Assembly (NCBI GenBank): GCA_021826655.1 | Contig: JAKAZC010000136.1 | Span: forward strand, 1-7,210 | Length of the DNA stretch: 7,210 nt | Source: Actinomycetes bacterium | GTDB lineage: Bacteria > Actinomycetota > Acidimicrobiia > Acidimicrobiales > RAAP-2 | Direction of reading: 5' to 3' | In this document: in pieces, positions 6,916-7,210 of the stretch | Layout of the letters: every line of letters begins with the position of its first letter | How positions within the stretch are numbered: the first letter of the stretch is position 1 | The notes under the pieces: model-generated | What the model saw: only the letters and a program-made list of their open reading frames with translations | What the model was told of the DNA's origin: nothing | Databases searched by the model: none | Position numbers and translations under genes: made by a program

Positions 6916-6967
6916 CTGACCTCCCAGGTCGCTCCATGTCCGACGGAGCCGACATCGTGCGACGGAG
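6909..6967. repeat. Short direct repeats around the ketoacyl synthase start
   Basis: CCGACATC occurs at 6909-6916, overlapping the start codon, and again at 6949-6956. CGACGGAG occurs at 6941-6948 and 6960-6967. The copies lie in the untranslated leader. They may be chance in GC-rich DNA or traces of a small duplication of the start region. The upstream copy also makes an out-of-frame ATG at 6955 without a ribosome site. Confidence 0.3.
6920..6925 (-). promoter_or_regulatory. Ribosome binding site that decides the ketoacyl synthase start
   Basis: GGGAGG on the minus strand is followed by four bases (TCAG) and then the ATG at 6915. This fixes the start there and rejects the much longer open frame beginning at 7074. 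Confidence 0.7.
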
Positions 6968-7038
6968 AGCGGATTCCGTGGTCGTGGTCGGTCGGCGGGC
7001 TGCTGCGGTACTGCGGTGCGGGTTGCGGCGAGGACAAG

Positions 7039-7067
7039 AGTATGGCCCACTTTGAACGGCGAAACAA
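7039..7067 (-). promoter_or_regulatory. Candidate promoter of the ketoacyl synthase operon
   Basis: On the minus strand TTGTTT (7062-7067) and CATACT (7039-7044) are separated by exactly 17 bases, matching sigma-70-type -35 and -10 boxes at 3 and 4 of 6 positions. The stretch is more AT-rich than its surroundings. Transcription would begin near 7032 and leave a leader of about 115 bases. GCCCA and TGGGC arms flank the promoter (7045-7049 and 7068-7072), which could be a weak operator. I see no gene in the whole stretch 6916-7158. Confidence 0.35.
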
Positions 7068-7140
7068 TGGGCAATCACCGGGCGGGACCCGTCGAGGACG
7101 CACCTCTGGACACGGCCCCGCCGAAGCGCTTGTGGTCTCG

Positions 7141-7165
7141 CGCGTTAATCATTGTGACTTACGCG
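7141..7165. repeat. Imperfect palindrome over the transposase stop, possible insertion-sequence end
   Basis: CGCGTTAATCA (7141-7151) and TGACTTACGCG (7155-7165) pair at 9 of 11 positions around a 3-base centre. It overlaps the stop codon of the transposase remnant and is AT-rich in its middle. It could be part of the terminal region of the insertion sequence or a short terminator for it. The other end of the element is outside the window, so terminal repeats cannot be compared. Confidence 0.35.
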
Positions 7166-7210
7166 ACTCGTAGGGGCTTGCCGTCGTAGGTCCAGCGGAA
7201 CGGTTGAGCT
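7159..7210 (-). CDS. C-terminal end of a probable IS630-type transposase (partial)
   Basis: Sixteen codons enter from the right edge on the minus strand and end in TAA at 7159-7161. They read AQPFRWTYDGKPLRVA. The PFRWTYDGKPL pattern is, from memory, the usual C-terminal tail of a group of IS630/Tc1-mariner-type DDE transposases. The reading frame stops about 20 bases before the end of the palindrome at 7141-7165, as expected for a compact insertion sequence. With so few residues the family is tentative, and whether the element is intact cannot be judged here. Confidence 0.55.
   Translation of the reverse strand, partial: AQPFRWTYDGKPLRVA

Noticed and set aside
6779..6955. Small minus-strand frame starting at the decoy ATG at 6955
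   Set aside because: It is out of frame with the synthase, lacks a Shine-Dalgarno and is Arg/His-rich, typical of a shifted frame of the real gene.
6916..7074. 53-residue N-terminal extension of the ketoacyl synthase
   Set aside because: No homology-like pattern, no good ribosome site at 7074, and a strong Shine-Dalgarno just before the ATG at 6915.
7124..7131. Palindrome AAGCGCTT
   Set aside because: Eight bases only, with no partner copy or promoter context; expected by chance.
5818..7173. 451-residue plus-strand frame opposite the ketoacyl synthase
   Set aside because: Antisense of the synthase with no domain; it also runs through the synthase promoter and into the transposase tail.

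Overview
The window comes from a GC-rich bacterial chromosome and looks actinobacterial. Codon use is strongly G/C-ending, there are Shine-Dalgarno sites of the GGGAGG/GAGGGA type, and the beta-oxidation genes resemble those of steroid- and lipid-degrading actinobacteria. Acidimicrobiia would fit, but the assignment is inference. No rRNA, tRNA, CRISPR array or replication origin is visible.

Layout. (1) Positions 1-1170, minus strand: an acyl-CoA dehydrogenase, complete except for its last few residues, which lie beyond the left edge. (2) Positions 1171-1280: a 110-bp divergent control region holding a perfect 9-bp inverted repeat (1222-1248), a candidate operator. (3) Positions 1281-2486, plus strand: a thiolase with its catalytic residues in place. 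(4) Positions 2487-2579: a short, very GC-rich convergent spacer with several hairpins. (5) Positions 2580-5642, minus strand: a 1020-residue soluble four-PAS, GGDEF and EAL protein, predicted to both make and break cyclic di-GMP. (6) Positions 5707-6915, minus strand: a free-standing beta-ketoacyl synthase lying 64 bp upstream of the cyclic di-GMP gene and probably co-transcribed with it. (7) Positions 6916-7158: the synthase leader and promoter region. (8) Positions 7159-7210, minus strand: the last 16 codons of what looks like an IS630-type transposase, with an imperfect palindrome overlapping its stop codon.

How the genes may work together. The dehydrogenase and thiolase perform the first and last steps of a beta-oxidation cycle. 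They diverge from a shared intergenic region, so one regulator on the inverted repeat could control both. The ketoacyl synthase and the cyclic di-GMP enzyme form a second unit. The most distinctive signal is in the gap between them: the nine bases directly after the synthase stop codon are perfectly complementary to the nine bases containing the Shine-Dalgarno sequence of the cyclic di-GMP gene. This would suit translational coupling, in which translation of the synthase opens the ribosome site of the signalling enzyme. I see no complete new defence or mobile system in this window.
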